From assembly GCF_014635985.1 (NCBI RefSeq), contig NZ_BMDT01000006.1:100156-164155 (forward strand): a stretch of 64,000 nucleotides of DNA. The letters are read 5' to 3'. The stretch is from Enterococcus alcedinis. Lineage in GTDB: Bacteria; Bacillota; Bacilli; Lactobacillales; Enterococcaceae. The position numbers were made by a program, and so were the translations under genes. The notes beneath the pieces are model-generated. The model saw nothing but the letters and a program-made list of their open reading frames with translations, was not told the DNA's origin and made no database searches. Shown here one piece after another: positions 38,584 to 47,924 of the stretch. Every line of letters begins with the position of its first letter. Position 1 is the stretch's first letter.

Positions 38584-39318
38584 ATGGAGAAAAAGAATTT
38601 AACGATGGATCAATTAAATGTTTGTGTTTCCTTGACTGCTAAAGATAGAGACTCGCTTTTAGAGCAAGCTAAATTAATAGCAGAGTCAACCGCTCATATT
38701 GCCGAATGGCGGGTGGATTACTACGATGAACGGGATGATTTTGAAAAGATCATTCAAGTTTTACCTGAATTAAAAGAAGCATTAGGGGAAAAGCAGTTAC
38801 TCTTTACATTCCGAACGCTTGAAGAAGGTGGCGAAGCAGCCATTCGCTTACCACGCTATAAAGAACTTTGTTTAACGATCTCGCAATCGAAACAGATTGA
38901 TTTGATTGATATTGAGCTTGCACGTGTTGAGTTTCTAGGACGACAGTTTATTCAAGAAGTGAAAGCGTCGGGTGTTAAAGTGATTTTAAGTAATCATGAT
39001 TTTGAAAAAACACCAGATGATGCGACCTTAATTTTTCGAATTGGTGTGATGCATCAATTTGGTGCGGATATTGGAAAAATTGCGACGATGCCTCAAACGT
39101 TACCGGATGTTTTGCGAGTAATGGGACTGGTGACAAAAGCACGAGCGTTTTATCAATTGCCTTTAGCGGTCATTTCGATGGGTGATTTAGGAAAAATCAG
39201 TCGTGTCAGTGCGGGTGTAACTGGATCGATATTAACGTTTGGTGCGATTGGTGATGTTTCGGCACCAGGACAAATTCCAGTCACTGAGTTAACACGCATG
39301 ATTGAAAACTTAGCTTAG
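38584..39318 (+). CDS. aroD: 3-dehydroquinate dehydratase, type I
   Basis: The third step of the shikimate pathway, a Schiff-base dehydratase. The 244-residue TIM barrel has EWRVDYYDE (about 40-48), the histidine in VILSNHDFEKTPDD (about 133-146) and the Schiff-base lysine in GADIGKIATMPQ (about 159-170), followed by SMGDLGKISRVSAGVTGS with substrate-binding Arg and Ser. No other shikimate gene is adjacent, so this copy stands apart from the aro operon. GAGGGG lies about 9 bases before the ATG. It is probably co-transcribed with the flanking genes. Confidence 0.93.
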   Translation: MEKKNLTMDQLNVCVSLTAKDRDSLLEQAKLIAESTAHIAEWRVDYYDERDDFEKIIQVLPELKEALGEKQLLFTFRTLEEGGEAAIRLPRYKELCLTISQSKQIDLIDIELARVEFLGRQFIQEVKASGVKVILSNHDFEKTPDDATLIFRIGVMHQFGADIGKIATMPQTLPDVLRVMGLVTKARAFYQLPLAVISMGDLGKISRVSAGVTGSILTFGAIGDVSAPGQIPVTELTRMIENLA

Positions 39319-39336
39319 GAAAGAAGCGGAAGAAAG

Positions 39337-39834
39337 ATGGCTAAGAAAAAAGAAAATAAAACCAATGCCTTGAGAAAACTCGAACAACAAAAGATTGCTT
39401 ATGTGGAGCATCACTACGAGTGGTCAGAAGAGCATTTAGGCGCGGAAGCTGTTTTGCAACAACTGCCAGATAAAAATCCCGCTCAAATTTTTAAGACAAT
39501 CGTCGCGGTCGGCAACGTGACCGGCGTTTTGGTTGCGATTGTTCCAAGTGACCGGGTGATTGATTTAAAGAAATTAGCAAAAGTCAGTGGTAATAAACGG
39601 GTAGAGATGTTGCCTTTAGATGTGTTAGAAAGTACGACAGGCTACATCCGTGGAGGTTGTTCGCCAGTTGGCATGAAAAAACAATTTCCTACTTTTCTAG
39701 AGGAATCAGCGACTTTATTTGAAACAGTCATTGTTTCAGCTGGTCGACGCGGTTTACAGATGGAACTGGCCCCATTCGATTTAATCAAAGTTACGAAGGC
39801 GCACCTCGTTTCAATCACAAATAAAAAAAGTTAG
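39337..39834 (+). CDS. YbaK/EbsC-family aminoacyl-tRNA deacylase
   Basis: A 165-residue protein of the YbaK/ProX editing superfamily, which removes cysteine from mischarged Cys-tRNA(Pro). Family features are KTNALRKLEQQKIAYVEHHY at the start, PAQIFKTIVAVG with the catalytic lysine (about 50), VSGNKRVEMLP (about 85-95), and TTGYIRGGCSPVGMKKQFPT (about 100-119), the substrate loop with G-G-x-S-P-x-G. In enterococci a homologue is called EbsC after an early aggregation-related locus, which says nothing certain about function. It is the last gene of the methyltransferase-aroD cluster; a terminator overlaps its end. Confidence 0.88.
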   Translation: MAKKKENKTNALRKLEQQKIAYVEHHYEWSEEHLGAEAVLQQLPDKNPAQIFKTIVAVGNVTGVLVAIVPSDRVIDLKKLAKVSGNKRVEMLPLDVLESTTGYIRGGCSPVGMKKQFPTFLEESATLFETVIVSAGRRGLQMELAPFDLIKVTKAHLVSITNKKS

Positions 39835-39865
39835 AAATCACAAGTTGCTGATTTCTAACTTTTTT
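39823..39865. terminator. Bidirectional terminator between ybaK and the flavoprotein gene
   Basis: AAAAAAAGTTAGAAATCA pairs with TGATTTCTAACTTTTTT; the left arm includes the ybaK stop. Confidence 0.85.
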
Positions 39866-39885
39866 GTTTATAGGATGTTAACTGC

Positions 39886-41151
39886 TTAGTAAGCGAAATA
39901 ACTGGCGATTTCTGCCGCATGAACGCCGGCATTATGACCGGTACAAAAGGCTGCAGTGATATTAAAGCCACCTGTGTAGCCGTTAATATCAATCAATTCA
40001 CCGCCAAAGAATAGACCAGGCATTTTTTTACTTTCCATCGTTTTCGGATTGATTTCAGTTAATTCGACCCCGCCACCGGTTACGAATGATTTTTCGATAG
40101 GGAACGTTTTATGAACCTTAATCGTAAAGTTTTTCAAAATGGCAACCAACGCTTGTTTTTGCTCTTCGGTTAATTGGTTGCTCGGTAGTTCAGTAATCCC
40201 TAGACGATCAAGATAAAAAGTCATCATTCGTTCAGGTAAAAAAGAACTCAAGGCATTTTTAACTGTTTTTTTCGTATCAGTTAATGCACGGTCTAATTTT
40301 TTGGCTAGCGCTTTTTCAGATAAGTCTGGGAAACAATCGAGAACCGTATCGACTTCTTCTTGGACTTCAAGTAATTGGTTAACAAAAGAAGAACAACGTA
40401 ATGCAGCCGGTCCAGAAATACCAAAGTGCGTAAAGAGTAAATCCATTTTATGTTCGGTAATCATTTTACCTTGGTCATTTTTAACCATTAATAACACATC
40501 GCGTAAAGAAATGCCTTGCAACGTTTTGTCTGCGATGAAAGCTTCGTCAGAGATCAAACCAGACTCGGTAGCATAGAGTGGGGTAATATGATGCCCAACT
40601 TGTTTCGCTAGGCGATAACCATCACCTGTGGCTCCTGTCGATGGATACGTTCGTCCACCTGTCGTCAAAACGACACACGGTGCGTGGAAATCACCCGTTT
40701 CCGTTTTAACGCCTGCCATTTGATTGCCATCGTGAATCAGTTTCTTTACGGCTGTATTCATCGCAAACTCAACACCAAGTGCTTTCATCCGATTGACCAA
40801 CGCTTCCACAATTGTGGCTGATTTATTTGAGACAGGGAACATTCGACCGTGATCTTCTTCTTTTAGTGCGACACCATTTTCTTCAAAGAAAGCCATCACA
40901 TCATAGTTATTAAATTGCGAAAACGTACTGTAGAGAAATTTACCATTTCCTGGGATATGACGAATCAAATCATCAACGTCACGATTATTGGTGACATTAC
41001 AACGTCCACCACCAGTCATTAATAATTTTTTACCAAAACGTTTATTTTTTTCAACAAGCAAGACGCGGCTGCCTTTTTCGGCGGCTGCTACAGCTGCCAT
41101 CATGCCACTGGTACCGCCACCAACGACAATAACATCAAAATTTTTGTTCAT
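39886..41151 (-). CDS. HI0933-family FAD-dependent oxidoreductase
   Basis: A 421-residue flavoprotein. The N-terminal Rossmann dinucleotide site is DVIVVGGGTSGMMAAVAAAE (about 5-24), followed by the family-specific KKLLMTGGGRCNVTNN (about 44-59), TTGGRTYPSTGATGDGYRLA (about 165-184) and the C-terminal FAD motif GLFFGGELIDINGYTGGFNI. The family (HI0933, YhiN, BaiN) is annotated as NAD(P)/FAD-dependent oxidoreductases with poorly known substrates; BaiN reduces bile acid intermediates. The ATG at 41151 has GGAG eight bases upstream. It is divergent from gdhA and shares an intergenic region with CodY-like boxes. Confidence 0.87.
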   Translation of the reverse strand: MNKNFDVIVVGGGTSGMMAAVAAAEKGSRVLLVEKNKRFGKKLLMTGGGRCNVTNNRDVDDLIRHIPGNGKFLYSTFSQFNNYDVMAFFEENGVALKEEDHGRMFPVSNKSATIVEALVNRMKALGVEFAMNTAVKKLIHDGNQMAGVKTETGDFHAPCVVLTTGGRTYPSTGATGDGYRLAKQVGHHITPLYATESGLISDEAFIADKTLQGISLRDVLLMVKNDQGKMITEHKMDLLFTHFGISGPAALRCSSFVNQLLEVQEEVDTVLDCFPDLSEKALAKKLDRALTDTKKTVKNALSSFLPERMMTFYLDRLGITELPSNQLTEEQKQALVAILKNFTIKVHKTFPIEKSFVTGGGVELTEINPKTMESKKMPGLFFGGELIDINGYTGGFNITAAFCTGHNAGVHAAEIASYFAY

Positions 41152-41181
41152 AATTAACACTCCTCTATCACTCTAAAAGAA

Positions 41182-41247
41182 AATTTTTTGAAAATTATAA
41201 TTATTTGCAGTCAAATTAATGAAAATTTTCTAATTATCTGATAAAAT
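41182..41247 (+). promoter_or_regulatory. gdhA promoter with CodY-like boxes
   Basis: 41182-41196 matches the CodY consensus AATTTTCWGAAAATT at 14 of 15 positions, and a second weaker match (11 of 15) at 41224-41238 overlaps the promoter. The extended -10 of gdhA is TGA-TAAAAT (41239-41247). The region is shared with the divergent flavoprotein gene. Confidence 0.55.
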
Positions 41248-41275
41248 CATACTACCAAATATGGGAGGGATTTTC

Positions 41276-42622
41276 ATGACAAATGCATCAGAATATGCTA
41301 AAAAAGTTCAAGAAAACATTCATCAAGGAAATAGCCATGAAACGGAATTTTTACAGGCAATTGATGAGTTTGTACCAACAATCATACCTTTTTTAGAAAA
41401 CCATCCAGAATATCAAGAGAAAAATATCCTATCTTTAGTTACCGAACCAGAACGCGTGATTCAATTCCGCGTGCCTTGGATGGACGATCAAGGCGATTGG
41501 CAAGTCAATCGTGGGTATCGGATTCAATTTAACTCGGCGTTAGGTCCTTATAAAGGTGGCCTGCGTTTTCATCCTTCGGTTAATTTGAGCGTGTTAAAAT
41601 TTTTAGCTTTTGAGCAAATTTTTAAAAATGCATTAACAGGCTTACCGATTGGTGGCGGAAAAGGCGGAAGTGATTTCGATCCTAAAGGCAAGTCTGATGG
41701 TGAAGTGATGCGTTTTTGTCAAAGTTTTATGACGGAGTTAGCGAAATATATCGGACCAAACACAGATATTCCTGCTGGAGATATTGGGGTAGGAAAGCGT
41801 GAAATTGGTTATATGTTCGGTATGTATAAGCGAATCAAGCAATATGATGCAGGTGTGATGACTGGAAAACCATTGGAATTCTGGGGTAGTCAAGGCCGCA
41901 AGGAAGCAACTGGTTATGGCGCTGTTTATTTTGCTAAACATTTATTGGCTGACTTAGGTGAGACGTTAGAAAATAAAAAAGCCATCGTATCCGGTAGTGG
42001 AAATGTCGCGATTTATTGTATTGAAAAATTGTATCAATTAGGTGCAACACCAGTCACTTGTTCCGATTCAAATGGCTTTATCTATGATGAAGCAGGTATT
42101 GACTTGGAACTATTGAAAGAGCTAAAAGAAGTGCATCGTGAGCGTTTAACTGAATACATCAAAGCACGCCCAAGCGCGCAATATGTTGAAGGTTCAGTAT
42201 GGAACTTAGATGTCGAAGTAGAAGTTGCCTTCCCATGTGCAACACAAAATGAAATTCAAATCGATTCAGCAAAACGTCTCGTTAAAAATGGCGTGCGTAT
42301 CGTTGCTGAAGGTGCAAATATGCCGAGTTCACTTGAAGCCGCAGATTATTTTGTGGCATCGGGCGTCTATTATTGCCCAGGAAAAGCAGCAAATGCCGGT
42401 GGTGTCGCTGTGTCTGCCTTAGAAATGAGCCAAAACTCTCAACGTCTACAATGGGAGACAGAAGAAGTGGATCAAAAATTAGATGGGATTATGAAACACA
42501 TCTATGAAACGTGTCGTGATACAGCAATCGCTCATGATGCGAAAGATAACTTTATGTTAGGTGCAAACATTGCGGGATTCGCTAAAGTTGCTCAAGCAAT
42601 GGCGATTCAAGGTCTTGTCTAG
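41276..42622 (+). CDS. gdhA: NADP-specific glutamate dehydrogenase
   Basis: A 448-residue hexameric-type GDH that makes glutamate from 2-oxoglutarate and ammonia with NADPH. Features: substrate domain with YKGGLRFHPSVNLSVLKFLA (about 86-105) and the catalytic LPIGGGKGGSDFDPKGKSD (about 122-140), then the nucleotide domain with VSGSGNVAIYCIEKL (about 236-250). Small hexameric NADP enzymes of about 450 residues are the biosynthetic class. I chose the ATG at 41276, since GGGAGG seven bases before it includes the upstream in-frame ATG at 41261. pgi follows after 79 bases, an order also known in E. faecalis. Confidence 0.94.
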   Translation: MTNASEYAKKVQENIHQGNSHETEFLQAIDEFVPTIIPFLENHPEYQEKNILSLVTEPERVIQFRVPWMDDQGDWQVNRGYRIQFNSALGPYKGGLRFHPSVNLSVLKFLAFEQIFKNALTGLPIGGGKGGSDFDPKGKSDGEVMRFCQSFMTELAKYIGPNTDIPAGDIGVGKREIGYMFGMYKRIKQYDAGVMTGKPLEFWGSQGRKEATGYGAVYFAKHLLADLGETLENKKAIVSGSGNVAIYCIEKLYQLGATPVTCSDSNGFIYDEAGIDLELLKELKEVHRERLTEYIKARPSAQYVEGSVWNLDVEVEVAFPCATQNEIQIDSAKRLVKNGVRIVAEGANMPSSLEAADYFVASGVYYCPGKAANAGGVAVSALEMSQNSQRLQWETEEVDQKLDGIMKHIYETCRDTAIAHDAKDNFMLGANIAGFAKVAQAMAIQGLV

Positions 42623-42701
42623 CTAAGTTGGGCTTGATAAATGTGTTTAAAAAAAGTAAAGTAGTAATGTAGTGAAAAAATAAAAAATGAGGGGGATAAT
42701 C

Positions 42702-44048
42702 ATGTCACATATTCAATTTGATTATTCAAAAGTATCATCATTCATTCAAGACCATGAATTAGCGTATATGCAAACACAAGTAACGTCTGCCGATACAGCA
42801 TTACGTGAGAAAACAGGTCCGGGAAATGACTTTGTTGGCTGGATTGATCTACCAACGAACTATGACAAAGAAGAATTTGCTCGCGTAAAAGCAGCAGCTA
42901 AAAAAATTCAATCGGATTCAGAAGTATTAGTTGTTATCGGAATTGGTGGTTCATATTTAGGCGCACGTGCCGCAATTGAATTCTTACAACACTCATTCTA
43001 TAACGTTTTACCAAAAGAAGCGCGTAAAACACCACAAATCGTTTTTGCTGGAAATTCGATTTCATCAACATACTTAGCCGATTTAATTGAATTAATTGGT
43101 GACCGTGATTTCTCTGTTAACGTGATTTCAAAATCAGGAACAACAACAGAGCCAGCGATTGCTTTCCGTGTCTTCAAAGAATTATTAATTAAAAAATACG
43201 GTCAAGAAGAAGCAAACAAACGTATTTATGCAACAACTGACCGTGAAAAAGGTGCCGTAAAAGTTGAAGCAGATGCAGAGAACTGGGAAACATTTGTCAT
43301 TCCAGATGACGTTGGTGGACGCTTTACTGTCTTAACACCGGTTGGTTTATTACCAATTGCTGTAAGTGGTGCAGATATCGATGCCTTAATGTCAGGAGCC
43401 GCAGATGCACAAGCAGAATACTCAAACCCTGATTTAACTCAAAACCAAGCGTACCAATACGCAGCTTTACGTAATATTTTATACCGTAAAGGTAAAGCAA
43501 TCGAAATCTTAGTCAATTACGAACCAGGCATGCAATATTTCTCTGAGTGGTGGAAACAATTATTCGGCGAATCAGAAGGAAAAGATCAAAAAGGGATTTA
43601 TCCATCAAGTGCCAACTTCTCAACGGATTTACACTCAGTTGGTCAAACAATTCAAGATGGTACACGTAATGTGTTTGAAACCGTCTTAAAAGTTGAAAAT
43701 CCACGTAAATCAGTAGCGATTCCATTACAAGACACAGATTTAGATGGTTTAGGTTACTTAGAAGGTAAAGACGTTGATTTCGTTAATACAAAAGCGTTTG
43801 AAGGCACATTACTAGCTCACACAGATGGCGATGTACCGAACTTCTTGGTTAAATTACCGAAAATGGATGCTTATACATTAGGTTACTTGGTTTACTTCTT
43901 TGAAATTGCTGTTGGGATTTCAGGTTACTTAAATGGTGTCAATCCATTCGACCAACCAGGAGTAGAAGAATACAAGAAAAATATGTTCGCACTTCTTGGC
44001 AAACCAGGCTTCGAAGAGTTAGCAAAAGAATTAAACGCACGCTTATAA
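42702..44048 (+). CDS. pgi: Glucose-6-phosphate isomerase
   Basis: Interconverts glucose-6-phosphate and fructose-6-phosphate in glycolysis. The 448-residue size is the short Firmicutes type. Motifs: [18 protein letters not shown] (about 74-91), [16 protein letters not shown] (about 138-153), [18 protein letters not shown] (about 201-218) and the catalytic [10 protein letters not shown] near 285. I chose the ATG at 42702 with GAGGGGG about 7 bases upstream. It ends at a strong terminator shared with the convergent yeiH-type gene. Confidence 0.97.
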   Translation: MSHIQFDYSKVSSFIQDHELAYMQTQVTSADTALREKTGPGNDFVGWIDLPTNYDKEEFARVKAAAKKIQSDSEVLVVIGIGGSYLGARAAIEFLQHSFYNVLPKEARKTPQIVFAGNSISSTYLADLIELIGDRDFSVNVISKSGTTTEPAIAFRVFKELLIKKYGQEEANKRIYATTDREKGAVKVEADAENWETFVIPDDVGGRFTVLTPVGLLPIAVSGADIDALMSGAADAQAEYSNPDLTQNQAYQYAALRNILYRKGKAIEILVNYEPGMQYFSEWWKQLFGESEGKDQKGIYPSSANFSTDLHSVGQTIQDGTRNVFETVLKVENPRKSVAIPLQDTDLDGLGYLEGKDVDFVNTKAFEGTLLAHTDGDVPNFLVKLPKMDAYTLGYLVYFFEIAVGISGYLNGVNPFDQPGVEEYKKNMFALLGKPGFEELAKELNARL

Positions 44049-44055
44049 ACAAAAT

Positions 44056-44108
44056 AAAAATCATCTTTCTCTATCACTATAGTGTGAACGAGAAAGATGA
44101 TTTTTTTT
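44056..44108. terminator. Bidirectional terminator between pgi and the YeiH gene
   Basis: AAAAATCATCTTTCTC pairs with GAGAAAGATGATTTTTT around an 18-base loop that itself contains ACTATAGT. Confidence 0.9.
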
Positions 44109-45114
44109 AGAATAATAGCATAATAAGGACAATGGCTACGATCGTTTGAAAAAGACCAACGGAAGCACCATACAATATAAAACGTGGACCTTCTTGTAAG
44201 AATTTCATTAAGTTTAAACGCAATCCAATCGCTGCTAGCGCCGTTGTTTCAAACCAGTTGCTAATAAATTTAACATTTGTTGAGACCCAGTTCGGAATGG
44301 GCAATAGGCTGTTTAACAGACAAAAAATTAAGAAGCCTATTAAGTACCAAGGAAGAGGAAGTTTTCTTTTTGAAGACGTCACTAATTTCTCACTATCACT
44401 TGGCTTGGCCGCAATTTTTGTAAAAATATAAACGACAAGAGCCAAACACATGATACGCATAATTTTAAAGAGCATTGCGTATTGGACAATCTCTTCACTA
44501 AGTAAGCTTGCACCAGCCACAACTTGTCCGACAGACTGTAAGGTTCCACCAAGAAGAGCACTGGTTGCGATGATATTGTCACCGAAGATTGCTTGACCGA
44601 GAAAAGGTAATGTTAGCATCATCACTGTCCCAAGTAGATTAACGAGTGTAATGATTTGGCCTTTTTCTTCATCTTTCGCATGAATATTCGGTGCAATTGA
44701 AGCAATGGCAGAAGAACCACAAACCGCATTACCGCCAGCCATCAGTAAAGAAGTCGTTTGGTTGAATCCTATTTTTTGACCAATCTGGTAAGCAAATAGA
44801 ATCGTTCCGATCATTATAAATGCTATATACAAAAAGCCACGTAGTCCCATTTCAGCAATGGTTTGGAAAGTTACGGTCATTCCTAATAAAACGACCGAAA
44901 CTTCTAGTAAGCGACTTTCAGCAAATTTTGTTCCGGTTTGTAGAAAAGATTGCTTAAAAAAAGTATTTCCTAGAAAAATGCCGAATAAAATGGCCAATGT
45001 GGCGCCACCTAGTTGTGGAAGTAAAATGGCGGTCAACTTGGCTATCGCTGCTACTGTAATTGAAAGTAGTAGTCCCGGTAAAATGGTTTTTTTATAACGT
45101 AATATAAAATTCAA
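44107..45114 (-). CDS. YeiH/UPF0324 family putative transporter
   Basis: A 335-residue membrane protein with about ten hydrophobic segments. The conserved block [20 protein letters not shown] (about 124-143) with the following [20 protein letters not shown] is the hallmark of the YeiH family, and HxxxK-like [20 protein letters not shown] appears earlier. YeiH-type proteins are predicted sulfate or small-anion exporters; experimental support is limited. No LysR regulator (yeiE) is adjacent, unlike in enterobacteria. GGAGGTGC precedes the ATG. Confidence 0.83.
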   Translation of the reverse strand: MNFILRYKKTILPGLLLSITVAAIAKLTAILLPQLGGATLAILFGIFLGNTFFKQSFLQTGTKFAESRLLEVSVVLLGMTVTFQTIAEMGLRGFLYIAFIMIGTILFAYQIGQKIGFNQTTSLLMAGGNAVCGSSAIASIAPNIHAKDEEKGQIITLVNLLGTVMMLTLPFLGQAIFGDNIIATSALLGGTLQSVGQVVAGASLLSEEIVQYAMLFKIMRIMCLALVVYIFTKIAAKPSDSEKLVTSSKRKLPLPWYLIGFLIFCLLNSLLPIPNWVSTNVKFISNWFETTALAAIGLRLNLMKFLQEGPRFILYGASVGLFQTIVAIVLIMLLF

Positions 45115-45155
45115 TGATGCACCTCCAAAGATTGATAGTCTTATTATTCAATAAA

Positions 45156-45206
45156 GACCGTTAAAAAGCAACGCCTCTTTAAAAAAATGGCATTGCTTTA
45201 ACGGTC
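45156..45206 (-). terminator. Hairpin between the TVP38 and YeiH genes
   Basis: GACCGTTAAAAAGCAACGCC pairs with GGCATTGCTTTAACGGTC (a few mismatches) around a T/A-rich loop. Read leftward it lies after the TVP38 stop and before the YeiH start, with TTTATTG following. Confidence 0.65.
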
Positions 45207-45222
45207 ATTGTATGTGATTTAA

Positions 45223-45816
45223 TTAGAGGAACTGGCTAATTAAGTTGGTCCCGTAGACGAGTGCGCTACTATAGACAAGGATTGAAGCGGGTTTACCTAG
45301 AAGAATAATCCAAGAAAAAGTTTTTAAAGACATGTTTGTTAGGCCAGCCATCAAGCATAGGGCATCATCGGGTGCAAAGGGGAAAAAGATGGCTAAGGCA
45401 AACAATTTGTTGAAACGCCCTTGATTATCAAACCAAACGATGTATTTTTCATACGTTTTTTCACTAATTAAACTTAAAACAAAAGGCTTACCGTATTGGC
45501 GACCTAGTAAGAAAACAAGAATCGATCCGATAACAATACCGATGTAATTGTAGAAAAATCCAGCAACTGGACCAAACAATAAGACACCAGCCGCCGTGGA
45601 AATACCACCGGGAATAATAGGGATGACCACTTGTAAAATTTGAATTAGGATAAAAATGATTGGACCAAGCAATAATTTCTCGCCTACCAGGTTTTGAAGT
45701 GCATTGAGGTCATCAAAAAGTCCGATTGAAAAAAAATAAACGGTTAAGGCAATTGAAAAGGCCATACCAATTAGTGATATCAAGTTAATAATTCGTTTGG
45801 AAGTGATAGCATTCAT
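45223..45816 (-). CDS. TVP38/TMEM64 (DedA-like) membrane protein
   Basis: A 197-residue membrane protein of the SNARE-associated/DedA superfamily. The signature is PIIPGGISTAAGVLLFGPVAG followed by FFYNYIGIVIGSILVFLLGR and YGKPFV, and later FFPFAPDDALCLMAGLTNMS. About five hydrophobic segments are visible. DedA-superfamily proteins flip phospholipids or undecaprenyl phosphate and support membrane homeostasis; the substrate here is not visible. AAGGAG lies about 9 bases before the ATG. It is single, flanked by hairpins. Confidence 0.87.
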   Translation of the reverse strand: MNAITSKRIINLISLIGMAFSIALTVYFFSIGLFDDLNALQNLVGEKLLLGPIIFILIQILQVVIPIIPGGISTAAGVLLFGPVAGFFYNYIGIVIGSILVFLLGRQYGKPFVLSLISEKTYEKYIVWFDNQGRFNKLFALAIFFPFAPDDALCLMAGLTNMSLKTFSWIILLGKPASILVYSSALVYGTNLISQFL

Positions 45817-45904
45817 TAAGAAAACTCCTTTTGCATGTCATTTAGAGTCATTATATCTGCTTGATAAGCAAAAGTCATACGTCTAGAGGCCGATTTAAAA
45901 AAAT

Positions 45905-46348
45905 TTATGATTTTATTTGACTGTATTGATAGCGAGCGACAAGTTTTTCAACGAGGGTTGTCAGAACGAAACCGCCAGCAATGGCGCCTGCGGTCACAGC
46001 CACGACTAAAATATAGTAAAGGCCTCGATCACCGTCACCAATAACAATTTCACGCACAGCTAGATAAGCGGGACCTCCAGGGACCAGTGGGACTAAGCTT
46101 GGAACAATGAAAACAAGCATCGGGATTTTTTTCAAACGTGAAAATAAGATGCTACCACAACCAATTAAAAAAGCAGCTACAAAATTGGCAAGACCAAGCG
46201 AAGAACCGGCTTCGCGCATGAAATAAAAGACCATCCAACCAATACTGCCTGTTAGTCCACTAGCGAGTAAGGTTCGTCTGGGAACGTTCGTTAGCACACC
46301 AAAGGCCACCGTACTCAAGTAACTAAATATAAAATGAATGAAAATCAT
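45905..46348 (-). CDS. Threonine/serine exporter, C-terminal half (ThrE/YjjB-like)
   Basis: A 147-residue membrane protein with four hydrophobic segments, corresponding to the C-terminal (DUF3815) half of ThrE. LVPGGPAYLAVREIVIGD near residue 88-105 is the conserved loop of the family. ThrE exports threonine and serine; in many Firmicutes it is split into two genes, as here, with the partner encoded immediately upstream and overlapping by 4 bases. Function assigned from family and pairing. Confidence 0.86.
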   Translation of the reverse strand: MIFIHFIFSYLSTVAFGVLTNVPRRTLLASGLTGSIGWMVFYFMREAGSSLGLANFVAAFLIGCGSILFSRLKKIPMLVFIVPSLVPLVPGGPAYLAVREIVIGDGDRGLYYILVVAVTAGAIAGGFVLTTLVEKLVARYQYSQIKS

Positions 46349-47100
46349 AATATCCCTCCTAAGGCAATCAAAGCAGTTGCAATGCCAACGCCAATTGCAA
46401 TAGCAATAATAATTGCTTCTGTCCCTCGAACAAGACCACTAATTAAATGACTTGCCAAAATATCGCGAAAAGAGTTCGTAATCGCTACACCTGGAACGAG
46501 TGGCATAACGGAACCAATAATAATATTATCCACTGAAAAAGCTAAATTCCAATGAACTGCAAGAATTGCAAAAAAACCAATTCCGAAAGCGGCAATAAAA
46601 TAATCTAAAAAAGCGACTTTCAACCAGTCATGGGCCAAAGTTTTTAAAACAAACCCGAGACAGCCAATCAAGAAAGTTGCGATAAAATCCATCCAAGTTC
46701 CGTTAAAAATATACATTAAGGTGCTGCTAGTAATTCCAGCACAAACAATTTGTAACCAGAGAGGAAATTGTGGTACTTTTTGATTAACCTTTTTTAATGC
46801 ATCGCATAATTCGTTCAATGTGATGACTTTGGTCGCAAAATCACGTGACAATTGATTGACCGCAACAACTTTTTCTAAATTGTTTGATCGTTCACCAACA
46901 TTTTCAATTTGGGTATGGTGGCTGTTTTTTAAACTCATAAAAATACCAGTTGCAGTAACATAGCTGACGCTATCCGTCCGACCATAGCTATGGGCAATCC
47001 GATTCATCGTATCTTCTACGCGATAAACTTCAGAGCCGCTTTCCATCATGATTTTTCCAGCTAGTAAACAAGTTTCTAATAATAAATGTTCTGAATCCAC
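46345..47100 (-). CDS. Threonine/serine exporter, N-terminal half (ThrE/YjjP-like)
   Basis: A 251-residue protein: a cytoplasmic N-terminal part (about 1-115) with LLAGKIMMESGSEVYRVEDT and MNRIAHSYG, the DUF1212 signature, followed by about five membrane segments and PLVPGVAITNSFRDILASHL near 205-224. With the following gene it forms the split ThrE exporter. Its TAA overlaps the partner's ATG. GAGGAG lies 8-10 bases before its own ATG. A TetR regulator is divergently encoded 227 bases away and might control it, but no shared operator proves that. Confidence 0.86.
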   Translation of the reverse strand: MDSEHLLLETCLLAGKIMMESGSEVYRVEDTMNRIAHSYGRTDSVSYVTATGIFMSLKNSHHTQIENVGERSNNLEKVVAVNQLSRDFATKVITLNELCDALKKVNQKVPQFPLWLQIVCAGITSSTLMYIFNGTWMDFIATFLIGCLGFVLKTLAHDWLKVAFLDYFIAAFGIGFFAILAVHWNLAFSVDNIIIGSVMPLVPGVAITNSFRDILASHLISGLVRGTEAIIIAIAIGVGIATALIALGGIL

Positions 47101-47272
47101 GTGTCACACTCCTCAAAAGATATTTGGCTAATGAGAGAAGCTCTCGCCTTAAGTATCGCTAGTGTACTATTTTCAATCGAGTCGTACAAGAGCTAAAGTA
47201 GTAAAAGGACGTGAATAAGTTGCTAAAAATAACAAGTAAAAAATCAACTAGAATTAAAATACTTTTAATTTG

Positions 47273-47296
47273 ATGTTATTTAAGTTAAAATAACAT
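47273..47296. promoter_or_regulatory. 24-base palindrome, likely TetR operator
   Basis: ATGTTATTT and AAATAACAT are perfect 9-base inverted arms with a 6-base spacer. A TAAAAT -10-like hexamer lies inside. The palindrome is 31 bases before the TetR gene. Confidence 0.65.
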
Positions 47297-47327
47297 TAGT
47301 AAATAATTTCGGTCCGGGAGGGTTATT

Positions 47328-47879
47328 ATGAGACGCAAAGTTTATACGAAAGATTATATTTTGAAGGCTGCTTATGAGTTAGTTGAGAAAGAAGGTTTTA
47401 CGAACTTTACCGCGCGCAATGTAGCTAAGAAAATGGGAGTTTCCACGCAACCGATTTACCTTGAGTTTGAGAATATGCAAGATTTAAAGAACACGTTGAT
47501 TGAGGACATTTTTACGGAGTTAAAACAAAGTATTTTTGTGCAAGAGCATACGGGGGATAAACTTGTAGATATTTGTATCAACTACATTGATTTCTCTCAA
47601 AAGAAACCGAAACTATTTATTTCCCTGTTTGTCGATGAATATGGTGGGGGCAAGCAGATGTATGAGACTTCTTTCGAATATTTCAAAGAGGCGATTATGT
47701 CAGATCCAACCTATAGTGATTTATCCGAAGCAGATATTTCTGCCTTACATGATGGGACATGGATTACAATTACCGGCGTCGCATCACTAATGATATCAGG
47801 GATTTTACAACCGAATCGACAACAAATCGTCGAAATTATTCAACACACGATTGAAGGTATTATAGCTATCAGAAAATAA
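47328..47879 (+). CDS. TetR-family transcriptional regulator
   Basis: A 183-residue regulator with an N-terminal TetR helix-turn-helix (DYILKAAYELVEKEGFTNFT, ARNVAKKMGVSTQPIYLEF) and a helical C-terminal effector domain ending IIQHTIEGIIAIRK. Ligand and targets are unknown. A perfect palindrome sits just upstream, so it probably represses itself and perhaps the divergent ThrE exporter genes. GGGAGGG lies about 8 bases before the ATG. A bidirectional terminator follows. Confidence 0.87.
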   Translation: MRRKVYTKDYILKAAYELVEKEGFTNFTARNVAKKMGVSTQPIYLEFENMQDLKNTLIEDIFTELKQSIFVQEHTGDKLVDICINYIDFSQKKPKLFISLFVDEYGGGKQMYETSFEYFKEAIMSDPTYSDLSEADISALHDGTWITITGVASLMISGILQPNRQQIVEIIQHTIEGIIAIRK

Positions 47880-47923
47880 AAACAGATTGACTCCGTTTCT
47901 AACTTGGAGTCAATCTGTTTTTT
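47878..47923. terminator. Bidirectional terminator between the TetR and HAD genes
   Basis: AAAAACAGATTGACTCC pairs perfectly with GGAGTCAATCTGTTTTT. Confidence 0.9.
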
Positions 47924-47924
47924 C

